DNA of 64,000 nucleotides, taken from an uncultured Cedecea sp. Its GTDB lineage: Bacteria > Pseudomonadota > Gammaproteobacteria > Enterobacterales > Enterobacteriaceae. Position 1 is the first letter of the stretch, and the number at the start of each line of letters is the position of its first letter. A program made the position numbers and the translations under genes. The DNA is taken from the NCBI RefSeq assembly GCF_947498825.1, contig NZ_CANMLV010000001.1, positions 372,001 to 436,000 of the forward strand, given 5' to 3'. The notes under the pieces were generated by a model. That model was not told where the DNA came from. It saw only the letters and a list, made by a program, of their open reading frames with translations, and made no database searches. Below are positions 28,972-38,715 of the stretch, in pieces.

Positions 28972-29399
28972 TTAATTGTTATCCTGACTTATATTTTTCG
29001 AAACAAGTTCAATGATATTTTCTTTATACCAAAACAAAATAGCGGTTTTTAAATCTCTTCTGCTTATATTAGAGACATCATTTTTGACAGAGTATTTCTT
29101 CATCTCACGCGTTATTAAAACACTATATGTAGGAGGTGGCATAAACTCATCCATATGATAGAAGAAACTTAGCTGAGCAGTTTCATCGTCATAAAACGTT
29201 ACGGAAAAATTTTCCACGGAAGCAGTGTACCGACTATTTCATGAATACGCTGAAATAATTTGAGCAAATCTTCGGTTATGTGTACCGCTTCAGAAATAGC
29301 ATAAAGCACAGACTGCAACGATTCAGAGCGTTTACGCTCTGTATATCGTAGGCTACACCAATACGTAACTGTCGGCGGGTAACCAGCATGCTGACACAT
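28972..29399 (-). pseudogene. Frameshifted remnant of a GAF-domain sensor protein
   Basis: Two overlapping minus-strand frames join into one domain. The first (from 29399) ends ...AISEAVHITEDLLKLFQRIHEIVGTLLPW, and the second (from 29217) continues VENFSVTFYDDETAQLSFFYHMDEFMPPP. Together they read as the start of the GAF domain that opens many sensor kinases and diguanylate cyclases (YRISEA...L..LF..IH.I...L.P..NF...LYD...L.FPYF.DE). A one-base loss near 29217 breaks the frame, and the rest of the protein is missing at about 28972, close to the repeat copy. Confidence 0.65.
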
Positions 29400-29550
29400 A
29401 ATGTTGACTGTTTATCCGTTTTTATGAACGTAGTGGTTCTTCCTATGTCTGGAAGATATTACTATGTTCGACTATAGTTAATTTCATCGTACCGTCAATT
29501 AGTACTTTCAATAAAAGTCCTCCTGGCTAACAGACAATAAGAGTTCTCTT

Positions 29551-29931
29551 ATGACAGCAATAGATATTTTTTGGGTTGGTATCGGTGGTGGCAGCGGATC
29601 GCTTCTACGCTGGTGGGTAGGAAAAATAACGGGTGAACGTTATCACGGAAATTTTCCTCTTGGCACCTTTATCATTAATATTTCAGGTGCATTTATTATT
29701 GGTTTTTTAAGCACACTGTTTGTGATTGACTGGCAAGACCGTTTCGGTTCGTTTCTTCATGCTGCCATATTAACCGGTATTCTCGGAGGTTATACAACCT
29801 TCAGCAGTATGCAGCTGGATGCGGCAAAACTGGCACAGACAAAGCAACAAGCGCTGGCTCTGGGATATTTATTGCTCTCTGTAGTGACGGGTGTTGCAGC
29901 CGCCGCCGCAGGTGTCTGGCTGGCGATGTAA
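29551..29931 (+). CDS. crcB: Fluoride exporter CrcB/Fluc, first subunit
   Basis: A 126-residue four-helix membrane protein with the Fluc motifs GGGSGSLLRW near the N-terminus and GILGGYTTFSSMQLD in the third helix. CrcB proteins form dimeric fluoride channels that lower cytoplasmic fluoride. Here it is followed 10 bases later by a second crcB, so the working unit is probably a heterodimer. I looked for a fluoride riboswitch upstream and did not find one. Confidence 0.9.
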   Translation: MTAIDIFWVGIGGGSGSLLRWWVGKITGERYHGNFPLGTFIINISGAFIIGFLSTLFVIDWQDRFGSFLHAAILTGILGGYTTFSSMQLDAAKLAQTKQQALALGYLLLSVVTGVAAAAAGVWLAM

Positions 29932-29941
29932 GGGTCCCTAC

Positions 29942-30328
29942 ATGAATATGGTCATTCTGATTTTTGTCGGCGGTGCACTGGGTGCAATTTGTCGTGAATT
30001 ATTGATGCTGGGCGTTCCTTCGCTCAGTGATGGTTTTCCTCTGGACATTTTTTCGGCAAATATTATTGCCTCATTTCTGTTGGGGATAACCGCCGCACTA
30101 TTCCAGCGTAAACGTATTAACCAGTATGTCAATGCGCTGGCAGCAACAGGAATTATGGGTGGGCTATCCACTTTTAGCAGTTTTGTTTATGGTGCTTTTG
30201 AAGTTATGACAGCACCTGAATTGCTGATAATCGGCGTGAGTTATTTAATCATTAGCATAGTTGCCGGTTTTCTGGCTGTTATCGCGGGACTGTATCTGGG
30301 AAATCGCGTAAAGCCTGGCACCGAGTAA
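29942..30328 (+). CDS. crcB: Fluoride exporter CrcB/Fluc, second subunit
   Basis: A 128-residue paralogue of the preceding gene, with GGALGAICRELL at the N-terminus and GIMGGLSTFSSFVYG in the third helix. Some bacteria carry such tandem pairs, in which the two subunits assemble with opposite topology. The start at 29942 fits the family length; an upstream in-frame extension from 29891 overlaps the first crcB and is proline-rich. Confidence 0.9.
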   Translation: MNMVILIFVGGALGAICRELLMLGVPSLSDGFPLDIFSANIIASFLLGITAALFQRKRINQYVNALAATGIMGGLSTFSSFVYGAFEVMTAPELLIIGVSYLIISIVAGFLAVIAGLYLGNRVKPGTE

Positions 30329-30359
30329 CTGCCAGAGCAGCTACCCGGTGATGGTAAAA

Positions 30360-31763
30360 CTAGAACCAGGCTTCCCACATCGCCCCGATATTAAAGGCGT
30401 CAAGGCGGGTATTTTCTGTGTCATTGGTCGTGGAAGCGGTGTGTTTATTATCCACTTCGCCACCGGTGACATAGAAGCGTAGCATTGGCCTGAAATCTGA
30501 GCCCATATCGATAGAAACGTTCTGAGAAAGGGTCAGTTTCCAGCCCTTGTTATCTCCACCGGTTTTATAATCCACGTGCTGATAACCCGCTTCAAGCCAG
30601 GTTGAGTAGACATCATTCCAGAAATGCATTGGACGCACTATCAGATTATAGTTACGACGGCTCTCATCTTTATGATTACTGCGATCATAGTCGTGGAATG
30701 CTGCCAGGTAAGTGACTGAGGTTTGTGGCGTAAATTTATAGGTTCCCTCCAGGCTGGTATAAACGGTGCGCAGATCGCTGGTTTTATAATAGATGCTGTT
30801 ATCTGACTTATCCGAATAGCGGGTAACCCATTTATTTTCAATGTTCTCTCCGGTATGACCCAGAACCACAGCGGTTTGCCAGGCGGTGAGCCTATCGTTA
30901 CTTTCAATAGCTTTAGAATCAAAGCCATAGTTGGTATAAAGCTCAAAATCGATAGGGCCCAGCTTTATTCCATGTAATTTTGAGGTTACCGCATAGTGAC
31001 CGTTATCACCGGTTCCTGAACTACCGGTACAGGTAATGCGCGACGGATTAGATTCATCAGCAATCACTTCCGGGCTACAAGACTCAACGGAGCCCACTCC
31101 GGCAAAGTCTAGCTTAACACCTCCCAGATCAAGATTTTTTACCCCGGCACCTTGTCCGTCATGCGTCATCCAAAAATAGTCGTTAATCCCCTGCTGTGGT
31201 CGCTGGTGAAAATCACGTCCCGCCCATAAATAGGCATCAGGCTGGGATTCAAACAGATTGGTCACACCGGCATAGGCTTTTTTCAGGTTAACTTCATCTC
31301 CCCAGTGGTCAAGCATCACCACCACATCCCATATTGCGCCGTTATTCCCTTTAAAAGCTTTCGAAAGCTGGAATTCTCCGCCATTCCCCTCATTACCCAG
31401 ACGTCCGATAGCGGAAGAACCATTATATGAACCATCGACACCGACATATTTCATATCACCAGTTTGGATTTGTGCCCCGTATCGCGCATAAGCATTAAAT
31501 TGTAAGCCATAGGGAATGGCCGTATCGGGTGTTGGCGGCAGGACAGAAGAGGTATCAACAACATCGATATTTTTATTTTGCACTAATGTCGCATCAAGTT
31601 TTTCTTGTCGTTCAGCCAGCGCTTTTTCTACCGCCTGGGCAACAATTTTATTTAACTCTTCAGAACTAATAGTAACTTGTGTCGTTCCCTGGGCAAATAC
31701 AGATATAGGGCATAACGCAGCGATAACCGCCATCGTTAATGGAAGCTGTTTAAATATTTTCAT
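30360..31763 (-). CDS. LamB-family carbohydrate porin (BglH/ScrY-like)
   Basis: A 467-residue outer-membrane porin. The signal peptide (MKIFKQLPLTMAVIAALCPISVFAQ) is followed by a short charged coiled-coil-like segment (residues about 35-60), as in ScrY and BglH, then an 18-strand maltoporin-type barrel that ends in ...MWEAWF with the terminal aromatic needed for insertion. The start at 31763 has GAGG five bases upstream. It is the last gene of the leftward beta-glucoside operon, so aryl- or oligo-beta-glucosides are the likely cargo. Confidence 0.88.
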   Translation of the reverse strand: MKIFKQLPLTMAVIAALCPISVFAQGTTQVTISSEELNKIVAQAVEKALAERQEKLDATLVQNKNIDVVDTSSVLPPTPDTAIPYGLQFNAYARYGAQIQTGDMKYVGVDGSYNGSSAIGRLGNEGNGGEFQLSKAFKGNNGAIWDVVVMLDHWGDEVNLKKAYAGVTNLFESQPDAYLWAGRDFHQRPQQGINDYFWMTHDGQGAGVKNLDLGGVKLDFAGVGSVESCSPEVIADESNPSRITCTGSSGTGDNGHYAVTSKLHGIKLGPIDFELYTNYGFDSKAIESNDRLTAWQTAVVLGHTGENIENKWVTRYSDKSDNSIYYKTSDLRTVYTSLEGTYKFTPQTSVTYLAAFHDYDRSNHKDESRRNYNLIVRPMHFWNDVYSTWLEAGYQHVDYKTGGDNKGWKLTLSQNVSIDMGSDFRPMLRFYVTGGEVDNKHTASTTNDTENTRLDAFNIGAMWEAWF

Positions 31764-31945
31764 CGCAACCTCAATTGAATAAAACATTATTTTTGACAAT
31801 AGTTATTTAGTTCGGCCCGGGCAGAATAATTACGCCGCGACCAAAGTTTTTATAATATATATAATGCAGGGTGATAAGATTTTATTTAGCCGTAATTATC
31901 TCTCCATTGACAGTGGATAATAATAGATTGTTTATATTAGTAATA

Positions 31946-32248
31946 TTAACGTTGATAGAGATGAATAATTTCTTCTGATAACTCTCGTGCTAATAAAGAT
32001 GTCATTAAATGATCTTGAGCATGCACCATAATAAGCGTCATCGGCTGTCTCGCCTCACCCGCATCCTGCTCAATAAGCTTGGTTTGCATATGATGAGCCT
32101 TGCGGGAATAGGTATCCGCTTCAAGGAGCAAGCCCTTTGCCTCGGTAATATCACCGCGACGAGCAGCCTGAAGCGCTTCAAAACACAGGCTTCGCGATTG
32201 CCCGGCATTAATGATAATTTCCATCACTGCCTGTTCTAAATCTATCAT
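31946..32248 (-). CDS. PTS lactose/cellobiose-family IIA component
   Basis: A 100-residue helical IIA of the lactose/N,N'-diacetylchitobiose family. The phosphorylated histidine is His76 in IMVHAQDHLM. It relays phosphate from HPr to the IIB protein encoded at the start of the operon. It lies 14 bases after the phospho-beta-glucosidase gene. Confidence 0.93.
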   Translation of the reverse strand: MIDLEQAVMEIIINAGQSRSLCFEALQAARRGDITEAKGLLLEADTYSRKAHHMQTKLIEQDAGEARQPMTLIMVHAQDHLMTSLLARELSEEIIHLYQR

Positions 32249-32262
32249 TATTTATTCCTGAA

Positions 32263-33645
32263 TTAATCAAAACCATTGTTAATCGCGGTACTGGAAAACC
32301 ATAGTCCGCTTTTTTTAATTGTCCGTTTCTGGCTGGTTAAGTCTAACTGAATAAAACCATAGCGATTTTTATAACCATTACACCATGACCAGTTATCAAT
32401 AAATGTCCACATATGATAACCAAGACAATTTGCACCTTCACTTATTCCTTTATGTAACCATTTCAGATGTTCAGAAACAAAGTTTATCCGGTATTGGTCG
32501 TTTATTTGTCCATCCTGTAAAAATCGTTCTTCATTTTCCACTCCCATGCCATTTTCGGAAATAAAACAACGCGGGTTATCATAATTAAGACGTAAATTAG
32601 TCAGAATATCGTAAATACCGGGCTCATATATTTCCCAGCCACGATAGGGATTCATTTTACGTCCGGGCATTTCATAGCTGTCAAATAGCCACTCCGGCAT
32701 AAACGGTGTTATCGGATTAACAGCGCTATCGCGACATTTAACCCGTCGAGGCTGATAGTAATTGATCCCCAGAAGATCTATCTTTCCTTCCGCAATTAGC
32801 GCTTTGTCCCCTTTCTGACATGTGGGTAGCTGGTCATAATCACGTAATAAATCAATCAACTGCCGTGGATACTCACCACGTAATACGGGGTCAAGGAAAC
32901 TGCGATTAAACAATAAGTCCGCATACTCTGCCGCTTTAACATCCGCAGGATTCTGTGACCTGGGATATGAAGGCGTCAGATTAAGTACGACCCCTATTTC
33001 CCCATCATATTGACCGGCCCGATAAGCTTTAACCGCCGTTGCATGTGCCAGAACCGTATGATAAGCAACCGTCGCTGCACGCCGGAAATCCACGACATTC
33101 GGATAATGAAAATCATACAGATAGCCCCCTTCGACCGGGACGATAGGTTCGTTAAAAGTGAACCAATGCTTTACCCTGTCACCAAACAGTTCGAAACACA
33201 CTTCTGCGTAGTGTTTCCAGGCCTCAATCACTGCACGATTTTCCCAACCGCCAATTTCCTGCATCGCCATCGGCATATCGAAATGGAACAGCGTAATAAA
33301 GGGGGTAATATCCTGAGCCAGCAATTCATCAATGACGTTATTGTAAAAAGTCACCGCTTCGGGATTCACTTCGCCAATACCGTTCGGAATCAATCTTGAC
33401 CAGCTCAATGAAGTACGGAAACTGTTATGGTTAAGTTGCTTCAGCAAAGCAATATCTTGCTGCCAGTTGTGATAAAACGTTGACGTCTCATCCGGACCAA
33501 TCCGTTGATGAAAACGCAAGGGTTGGCTGGCGTACCAGGCATCCCAGGTGGTCGCACTTTTGCCGCCTTCCCGGCTGGCGCCTTCGGTTTGCAGCGCAGA
33601 ACTCGCACTGCCCCACCAGAAATCATCTGGAAATTGATATTTCAT
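32263..33645 (-). CDS. 6-phospho-beta-glucosidase, GH1 family
   Basis: A 460-residue cytoplasmic TIM-barrel hydrolase. The catalytic acid/base is Glu166 in TFNEP and the nucleophile Glu364 in FISENGMG. Hydrolysing phosphorylated cellobiose-like sugars to glucose-6-phosphate is inferred from the PTS genes in the same operon. The start was set at the ATG at 33645 behind AAGAGA; a TTG two codons earlier is less likely. Confidence 0.93.
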   Translation of the reverse strand: MKYQFPDDFWWGSASSALQTEGASREGGKSATTWDAWYASQPLRFHQRIGPDETSTFYHNWQQDIALLKQLNHNSFRTSLSWSRLIPNGIGEVNPEAVTFYNNVIDELLAQDITPFITLFHFDMPMAMQEIGGWENRAVIEAWKHYAEVCFELFGDRVKHWFTFNEPIVPVEGGYLYDFHYPNVVDFRRAATVAYHTVLAHATAVKAYRAGQYDGEIGVVLNLTPSYPRSQNPADVKAAEYADLLFNRSFLDPVLRGEYPRQLIDLLRDYDQLPTCQKGDKALIAEGKIDLLGINYYQPRRVKCRDSAVNPITPFMPEWLFDSYEMPGRKMNPYRGWEIYEPGIYDILTNLRLNYDNPRCFISENGMGVENEERFLQDGQINDQYRINFVSEHLKWLHKGISEGANCLGYHMWTFIDNWSWCNGYKNRYGFIQLDLTSQKRTIKKSGLWFSSTAINNGFD

Positions 33646-33663
33646 TAACAAAATCTCTTATCG

Positions 33664-34995
33664 TTATGGATTGGTGCGAATGGCGTCTGAAACCGTTGGA
33701 GCATCGTTAGTTTGGCTCCCGGTCGTTTTTAACAGTGAATGTTCATAAGCCCGCAGGAATGGCAGATAAATCAGTGCGGAAACCACCATACAGATCAAAC
33801 ACATCACGACAGGGCTAAAGGCCCAGTTAGCGGCCCAGGAAGCACCAATCGGCGCAGGTGTGGTCCATGGCGTCAGAGAAACTACTTGTGCCAGCCAGCC
33901 TAATTGCGTAGCGGTGTAAGCCAGAATGGCATTGATTAACGGCACGCAAATGAAGGGGATAAACATAATCGGGTTCATAATGATTGGCGCACCAAACAAA
34001 ATGGGTTCATTGATATTAAAGAAGCTCGGTACAACGCCCAATTTACCAATACTGCGTAAATGCGCCACGCGACTACGTAATAGTAAGAACGCCAGCGGCA
34101 GTGTGGAACCGACGCCACCAATTAATAAATAGTGATCCCAGAAACCTTGTAAATAAACATGCGGTAAGCTTGCTCCCGCCGCCAGTGCAGCCTGGTTTGC
34201 AGCCAGATTGGTCATCCAGAATGGACTCATAATGCCGGTGACAATCAGCGAGCCGTGAATACCGGAGAACCAGAAAATCTGGCATAACAACACAGAAAGC
34301 AGTATTGCAGGCAAGGAATCCGATGCAGAAACCAGCGGTTGCAGTAAATGCATAATCGCTTCAGGAATGATCATACCGCTTTGCGATTCAATAAACAGAT
34401 TAAGGGGATGCAGCGTCGCCATAATCACCAGCACGGGAATGAGGATTTCAAACGACCGAGCAACTCCGGTAGGCACCTCTTTCGGTAACCGAATAGTGAT
34501 CTTATGTTGTTTCAGTGCGGCATAAACGCGGGTGGAATAAATAGCGGTAATTAAGGCAGTAAAGATCCCCTGGCCAGACAAATACTGGGTAGATATTTTG
34601 CCGTCAGCAAAAGGAGCGGCAACCAGTAAAAATGCCATAAAAGCCAGCAAACCTGACATCACCGGATCGAGATTAAACTGCTTCCCGAGACTGGCTCCCA
34701 CCCCTACAGAGATAAAAAAGGTCATCACCCCCATACTGAGGTTAAAAGGCAGCATTAGCTGTTCGCGGTAGGTCGCAGAAAAATCCAGCCAGGCGCGTGC
34801 AAATCCCCACGTTGTATCAGCAGCAAAGGGCGGGAAGATAAAAACCAGCATAAACGAGCCGATTATCATAAAAGGGAGAGCAGCAGTAAAACCATCGCGG
34901 ATAGCAATAACGTATTTTTGCTGTCCCAGACGCCCCGCAAGCGGAGTAATAGTCTGCTCAATAGAAGCAACCATCGAATGATAGAGAGAACTCAT
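33664..34995 (-). CDS. PTS cellobiose-family IIC permease
   Basis: A 443-residue membrane permease of the lactose/cellobiose family. About ten hydrophobic segments are visible, with the conserved NINEPILFGAPIIMNP loop and SGIHGSL segment that contact the sugar. It moves and phosphorylates a beta-glucoside together with the separate IIB and IIA proteins. It lies 12 bases after the IIB gene. Confidence 0.93.
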   Translation of the reverse strand: MSSLYHSMVASIEQTITPLAGRLGQQKYVIAIRDGFTAALPFMIIGSFMLVFIFPPFAADTTWGFARAWLDFSATYREQLMLPFNLSMGVMTFFISVGVGASLGKQFNLDPVMSGLLAFMAFLLVAAPFADGKISTQYLSGQGIFTALITAIYSTRVYAALKQHKITIRLPKEVPTGVARSFEILIPVLVIMATLHPLNLFIESQSGMIIPEAIMHLLQPLVSASDSLPAILLSVLLCQIFWFSGIHGSLIVTGIMSPFWMTNLAANQAALAAGASLPHVYLQGFWDHYLLIGGVGSTLPLAFLLLRSRVAHLRSIGKLGVVPSFFNINEPILFGAPIIMNPIMFIPFICVPLINAILAYTATQLGWLAQVVSLTPWTTPAPIGASWAANWAFSPVVMCLICMVVSALIYLPFLRAYEHSLLKTTGSQTNDAPTVSDAIRTNP

Positions 34996-35007
34996 GTGAA
35001 TACCTTT

Positions 35008-35322
35008 TTAGTGAGTCGCTTTAATAAGCGACAGAGCATAATCCAGCACGTTATCGCCGCGCTGCATTCCATAATCCATCATATCAATGGCTTGAACCGG
35101 AATGCCGTGGGCTGCCGCCTTTTCTGAAAGCATACCTAACATATATTTCACCTGCGGTCCGAGCAGAACCACTTGATAGTGCGGGAACTGGCTATCAAAC
35201 TCAGAGACACCAAAAGCCTCAATCTCAACCGGAATTGCCCTTTCTTCCGCCACTGTCCGCATCTTTCTGACCAGCATGCTGGTGGACATGCCTGCGGAAC
35301 AACACAACATAATTTTGTACAT
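35008..35322 (-). CDS. PTS lactose/cellobiose-family IIB component
   Basis: A 104-residue IIB domain protein with the phosphorylated cysteine in the N-terminal loop MLCCSAGMSTS (Cys8). First gene of the operon IIB-IIC-GH1-IIA-porin, transcribed away from the LacI-family regulator. Confidence 0.93.
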   Translation of the reverse strand: MYKIMLCCSAGMSTSMLVRKMRTVAEERAIPVEIEAFGVSEFDSQFPHYQVVLLGPQVKYMLGMLSEKAAAHGIPVQAIDMMDYGMQRGDNVLDYALSLIKATH

Positions 35323-35376
35323 CTACATCCATCCTTAAAAGGTAAATAATATTACGGAAACAAATATGACATCATA

Positions 35377-35391
35377 CGGAAACCGTTTTCC
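35377..35391. promoter_or_regulatory. Candidate LacI-type operator 1
   Basis: CGGAAACCGTTTTCC is a near-palindrome with GGAAA/TTTCC arms, 55 bases before the IIB start. It is the type of site LacI/GalR regulators use. Confidence 0.5.
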
Positions 35392-35500
35392 ATTCGTAGT
35401 GAATGGAACTGTGACCGCCATCAAAGTCCATTCTGTATGGGAATTATTTCTTTGATGAGTGTCGCAACTTTAAGCCCCGGATATCTATTTTGGACAGTTA

Positions 35501-35516
35501 CGGAAATTCGGTTTCC
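35501..35516. promoter_or_regulatory. Candidate LacI-type operator 2
   Basis: CGGAAATTCGGTTTCC has the same arms as operator 1 and lies about 100 bases before the lacI-type gene. Two sites 124 bases apart in a divergent promoter region would allow looping and autoregulation. Confidence 0.5.
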
Positions 35517-35616
35517 ATGATAAATGGAAACGACTATACTCAAGGGGTTACTATTAGCGGGCCCGAGCCATTTTGCGGAATGACAAACCAGGGCTACAGC
35601 CTGCCAGGAGAGAATT

Positions 35617-36573
35617 ATGTCTACAATCAACGATGTATCACGTCTGGCTGGGGTTTCAAAAGCCACAGTCTCACGGGTGTTGAGCGGTTCACGTGGTGTT
35701 AAAGAAGCCAGTCGCCTGGCTGTGCTTAAAGCCGTAGAAGAACTCAATTACCGGCCAAATGTCATCGCGCAGTCCTTGTTAAGTCAGTCAACGGGTTGTA
35801 TTGGCGTTATCTGCGCGCAGGAAAATATCAACCAGACTACCGGCTACCTGTACGCACTTGAAAAACATCTCAGTCAGCATCAAAAACATCTGTTATTACG
35901 CTTTGCCAGCAACAAAACAGAAGTGATGCAAGCCCTGGATGAACTGTCCTGTGGGCTCTGTGATGATGTGCTCATTATCGGGGCGCGTTTCCCGCTCAAT
36001 TTGACTGATGACAGCGTTATCCTGGTCGACTGTATGGATGTCGATGCCACCAACAGTATCCATTTTGATCATGCTTTCGCAGCAGAAACAGCATGTAATT
36101 ATTTGATTAAAAATGGAAAAAGAAAAATAGCTTTGATTAATACCGCCACAAATGGTTATGTCGACGATGTATTACTGGGCTATAAACGCGCGCTGGAAAA
36201 CAACTTTCTGCCTTTTAATCGAGACCTGATATTCATGGACTCTTCTTCTTCATCCGTCGCATTACAGGAGTTGCTGAATAACAACGCAACGCGTAATTTT
36301 AATGCTTTATTAGTCGCAGATGAACAAGAAGCCCAGAACGTTATCCCCCAATTACAGGCGTTTAATAAATCAGTACCGGATGACATTATGGTCTTTAGTC
36401 TTGCCGGGTCACTGCATTATCCGGGGATCCCGACTATCCCGGCGATTGAATATTCAATGGACGCGATGGCAGCAAAAATAGTGACGTGGCTTAATCAGAA
36501 AACCAAAAGTGTACTGGGTTCTTATGTCCTGCGTGGAGATTTGATTATCCCTGATATGCCAGGCAGAAAATAA
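35617..36573 (+). CDS. LacI/GalR-family repressor of the beta-glucoside operon
   Basis: A 318-residue regulator with the LacI headpiece at residues 1-55 (TINDVSRLAGVSKATVSRVLSG, NYRPNVIAQSL hinge) and a periplasmic-binding-protein-like effector domain. SD AGGAGAG precedes the ATG. It is divergent from the IIB gene, and two similar GGAAA...TTTCC sites lie between them, so it likely represses both. Confidence 0.9.
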   Translation: MSTINDVSRLAGVSKATVSRVLSGSRGVKEASRLAVLKAVEELNYRPNVIAQSLLSQSTGCIGVICAQENINQTTGYLYALEKHLSQHQKHLLLRFASNKTEVMQALDELSCGLCDDVLIIGARFPLNLTDDSVILVDCMDVDATNSIHFDHAFAAETACNYLIKNGKRKIALINTATNGYVDDVLLGYKRALENNFLPFNRDLIFMDSSSSSVALQELLNNNATRNFNALLVADEQEAQNVIPQLQAFNKSVPDDIMVFSLAGSLHYPGIPTIPAIEYSMDAMAAKIVTWLNQKTKSVLGSYVLRGDLIIPDMPGRK

Positions 36574-36587
36574 ATATTGAGCAACTT

Positions 36588-36607
36588 GGCGCAGAACATT
36601 CTGCGCC
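36588..36607 (+). terminator. Hairpin after the LacI-family gene
   Basis: GGCGCAGAA / TTCTGCGCC, an 8- to 9-bp GC-rich stem followed by ACTTTC, 15 bases after the stop codon. Confidence 0.5.
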
Positions 36608-36783
36608 ACTTTCCCCGGCTCTCAGTTCAACAATTCCCCTCTGAGATATCAGGTTTTCTGCCGTTAAACAGCATGCTAACGTATGCTGCATCACAAAACC
36701 ATTATCTATTATCAACCACTATAGCGTAAAATATAGAGGTTCAGATTAATATGATTTCCCAGGCGAAAACAGGCAGATTTATC

Positions 36784-37497
36784 ATGAAAAAATATGAAGA
36801 ATTGGTTCAAGATATTATCAGTAAAATTTGCCAGGGGGTTATTAGGGTAAAACTGTTATCAGAAAGAGAGATTTCTGAAAAATATGAGACTTCGCGATTT
36901 ACCGTACGTAAAGCGCTGGCAAAATTAGAAGCTATTGGTGTGATAAAATCTAAAGTGGGTTCCGGCTATTTCGTTAATACGGCGATTATTGGTAAACCAC
37001 TTATTTATAACTCAATCACCGAAAATAAATTTGGTGAAATATCATACAAAAAAATCAAGCTGAATAAACGACTGCCTACGCCACATGAAATGCAAGTCTT
37101 CTCTATCGGCGAAAATGATTATCTCTGGCATATAAAACGCCTACGTTTAGTTCACGGCATTGTGACACAAATAGAGGATACTATTTTGCCTGTCAGTATA
37201 TTTTCACATATTTCGAATGACGTAATCGAAAACTCCCTGCAAAAACATGTATTGTCGCTGGGATTAGAAATTGACAGTTATTTGACCACCTACAGAGCGA
37301 TTAACTTATCAAAGGACGATGCCATACTGCTCGACTGCAAACGGTCAATTGCCGCGATGAATATAACCAACAGAGGTTTTTTGAAAACCGGAGAGGTATT
37401 TGTGGTCAGTGATATCATTGATATCAATTATCAATGTACTTACCACACTCAATTTAACTCAGAAAGCCTTAACTATCGTGGTGAAACAGGCCGCTGA
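36784..37497 (+). CDS. GntR-family (UTRA) transcriptional regulator
   Basis: A 237-residue regulator. The winged helix-turn-helix is at residues about 5-70 (LLSEREISEKYETSRFTVRKALAKLEAIGVIKSK), followed by a UTRA ligand domain. The ATG at 36784 gives the usual short lead before the HTH; an in-frame ATG at 36751 is also possible. It is convergent with the enolase-superfamily gene and is the most likely regulator of that gene and of the PTS gene beyond it. Confidence 0.85.
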   Translation: MKKYEELVQDIISKICQGVIRVKLLSEREISEKYETSRFTVRKALAKLEAIGVIKSKVGSGYFVNTAIIGKPLIYNSITENKFGEISYKKIKLNKRLPTPHEMQVFSIGENDYLWHIKRLRLVHGIVTQIEDTILPVSIFSHISNDVIENSLQKHVLSLGLEIDSYLTTYRAINLSKDDAILLDCKRSIAAMNITNRGFLKTGEVFVVSDIIDINYQCTYHTQFNSESLNYRGETGR

Positions 37498-37515
37498 ATT
37501 GCGGCCCTGTGTTTC

Positions 37516-38715
37516 TTATGGAGTATGAATCGTACCATCAGGTAGTCGGGATTGTGTCCATTCATGTGGACGATACTCAACCGGATATTCCCCGGCGATG
37601 CCCACATCCATTTCGACACCAATTCCCCTTAGTTCTGAAGCATATAAGTAACCATTTTTCGGTTCAGCTGCATTTTTAAATACCCGCAAGGTATTTGGCT
37701 GATAGGTAACGTGCTCCTGAATAGCGGCATTATGCAAATGAACATTAAGGTGGGTATTGACCGCTGCGCCAATCGGGGTCATATCTGGCGGACAATGCCA
37801 GGCCACGCGGACGCCAAAGGTGGCGCATAAATGCGCTAATTTCAGAGCCGGTGTAATGCCACCAAGCTGCGAGACATGGCAACGAATAAAATCGACTCTG
37901 CGATTAATAATCAACGCCTTCCACTCTTCAGGATTATTAAATAACTCTCCTAACGCGAGTGAAACACTGGACTGGCTGCGAATATTATCCAGCCATTCCG
38001 TTTGGTTAGGCGGGAGGATATCTTCGATAAAATAGGGACTGTACTGTTCAACTCGTTTAGCAAACTGTACTGCCTGATTCGGGAATAACCTTTCATGGAC
38101 ATCATGCAGGATATGAAATGATTTTCCGTATCTTTCACGTAACTGCTTAAACATCTCCAGTGTATTGTCCATATACTGGTCCTGGTCGAAGTAAGAGCCT
38201 TCCGTCGGCGTTTCTGCGGTATGAATATCTACCGGAACGCCGCCATAAAAGCCGAGCTGACAGCGGATATGCTTGTAACCCTGTGCCAGATATTTGTCGA
38301 CCTGCTGATATAAACCTTCCATCGAATCGCTGGTTGCATGAGTGTAAACCTGAATAGCATCCCGTGCTTTCCCCCCCCACAGTTGATGTAAAGGCATATT
38401 CGCTAATTTAGCTTTAATATCCCAAAGCGCCATATCGACTCCGGAAACGGCATTATTGATAACCGGACCGTTGCGCCAGTAAGCGTTCACCATCATCATT
38501 TGCCAGAGGTCTTCAATATTATTGGCATCTTTACCGATCAGTAATGGTTTTATATATTCATCAACCATTGTTTTTACCGCTAAAGGACGCTGCTGAAAGG
38601 TTGCACAGCCGAATCCTGTAATACCAGATTCAGTCTCCACCACAACGGTAATCAAGTTATGGCGATCGGGTCGGGTAATGATGCACTGAATGTTTGAAAT
38701 CCTGTTTGGGTTCAC
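37516..38715 (-). CDS. Enolase-superfamily sugar-acid dehydratase, mannonate dehydratase/RspA-like
   Basis: A 399-residue mandelate-racemase-type enzyme. Expected metal ligands appear as Asp in LHDVHERL, Glu in FIEDILPP and Glu in LGELFNNP, and the active-site loop [11 protein letters not shown] resembles the WHGPGDxSPIG of D-mannonate dehydratases. Dehydration of a hexonate to a 2-keto-3-deoxy acid is the probable reaction. The start is the GTG at 38715, since GAGGTGG stands six bases ahead of it; the upstream ATG at 38769 would add 18 residues unlike the family. Confidence 0.82.
   Translation of the reverse strand: MNPNRISNIQCIITRPDRHNLITVVVETESGITGFGCATFQQRPLAVKTMVDEYIKPLLIGKDANNIEDLWQMMMVNAYWRNGPVINNAVSGVDMALWDIKAKLANMPLHQLWGGKARDAIQVYTHATSDSMEGLYQQVDKYLAQGYKHIRCQLGFYGGVPVDIHTAETPTEGSYFDQDQYMDNTLEMFKQLRERYGKSFHILHDVHERLFPNQAVQFAKRVEQYSPYFIEDILPPNQTEWLDNIRSQSSVSLALGELFNNPEEWKALIINRRVDFIRCHVSQLGGITPALKLAHLCATFGVRVAWHCPPDMTPIGAAVNTHLNVHLHNAAIQEHVTYQPNTLRVFKNAAEPKNGYLYASELRGIGVEMDVGIAGEYPVEYRPHEWTQSRLPDGTIHTP

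Noticed and set aside
28704..29015. Open frame of 103 codons on the + strand
   Set aside because: Much of it translates the 127-bp repeat at 28836-28962, and the rest has no family resemblance or SD.
29400..29550. Fluoride riboswitch upstream of crcB
   Set aside because: I looked for the GGCGATGG...GCTGATGA signature and did not find it.
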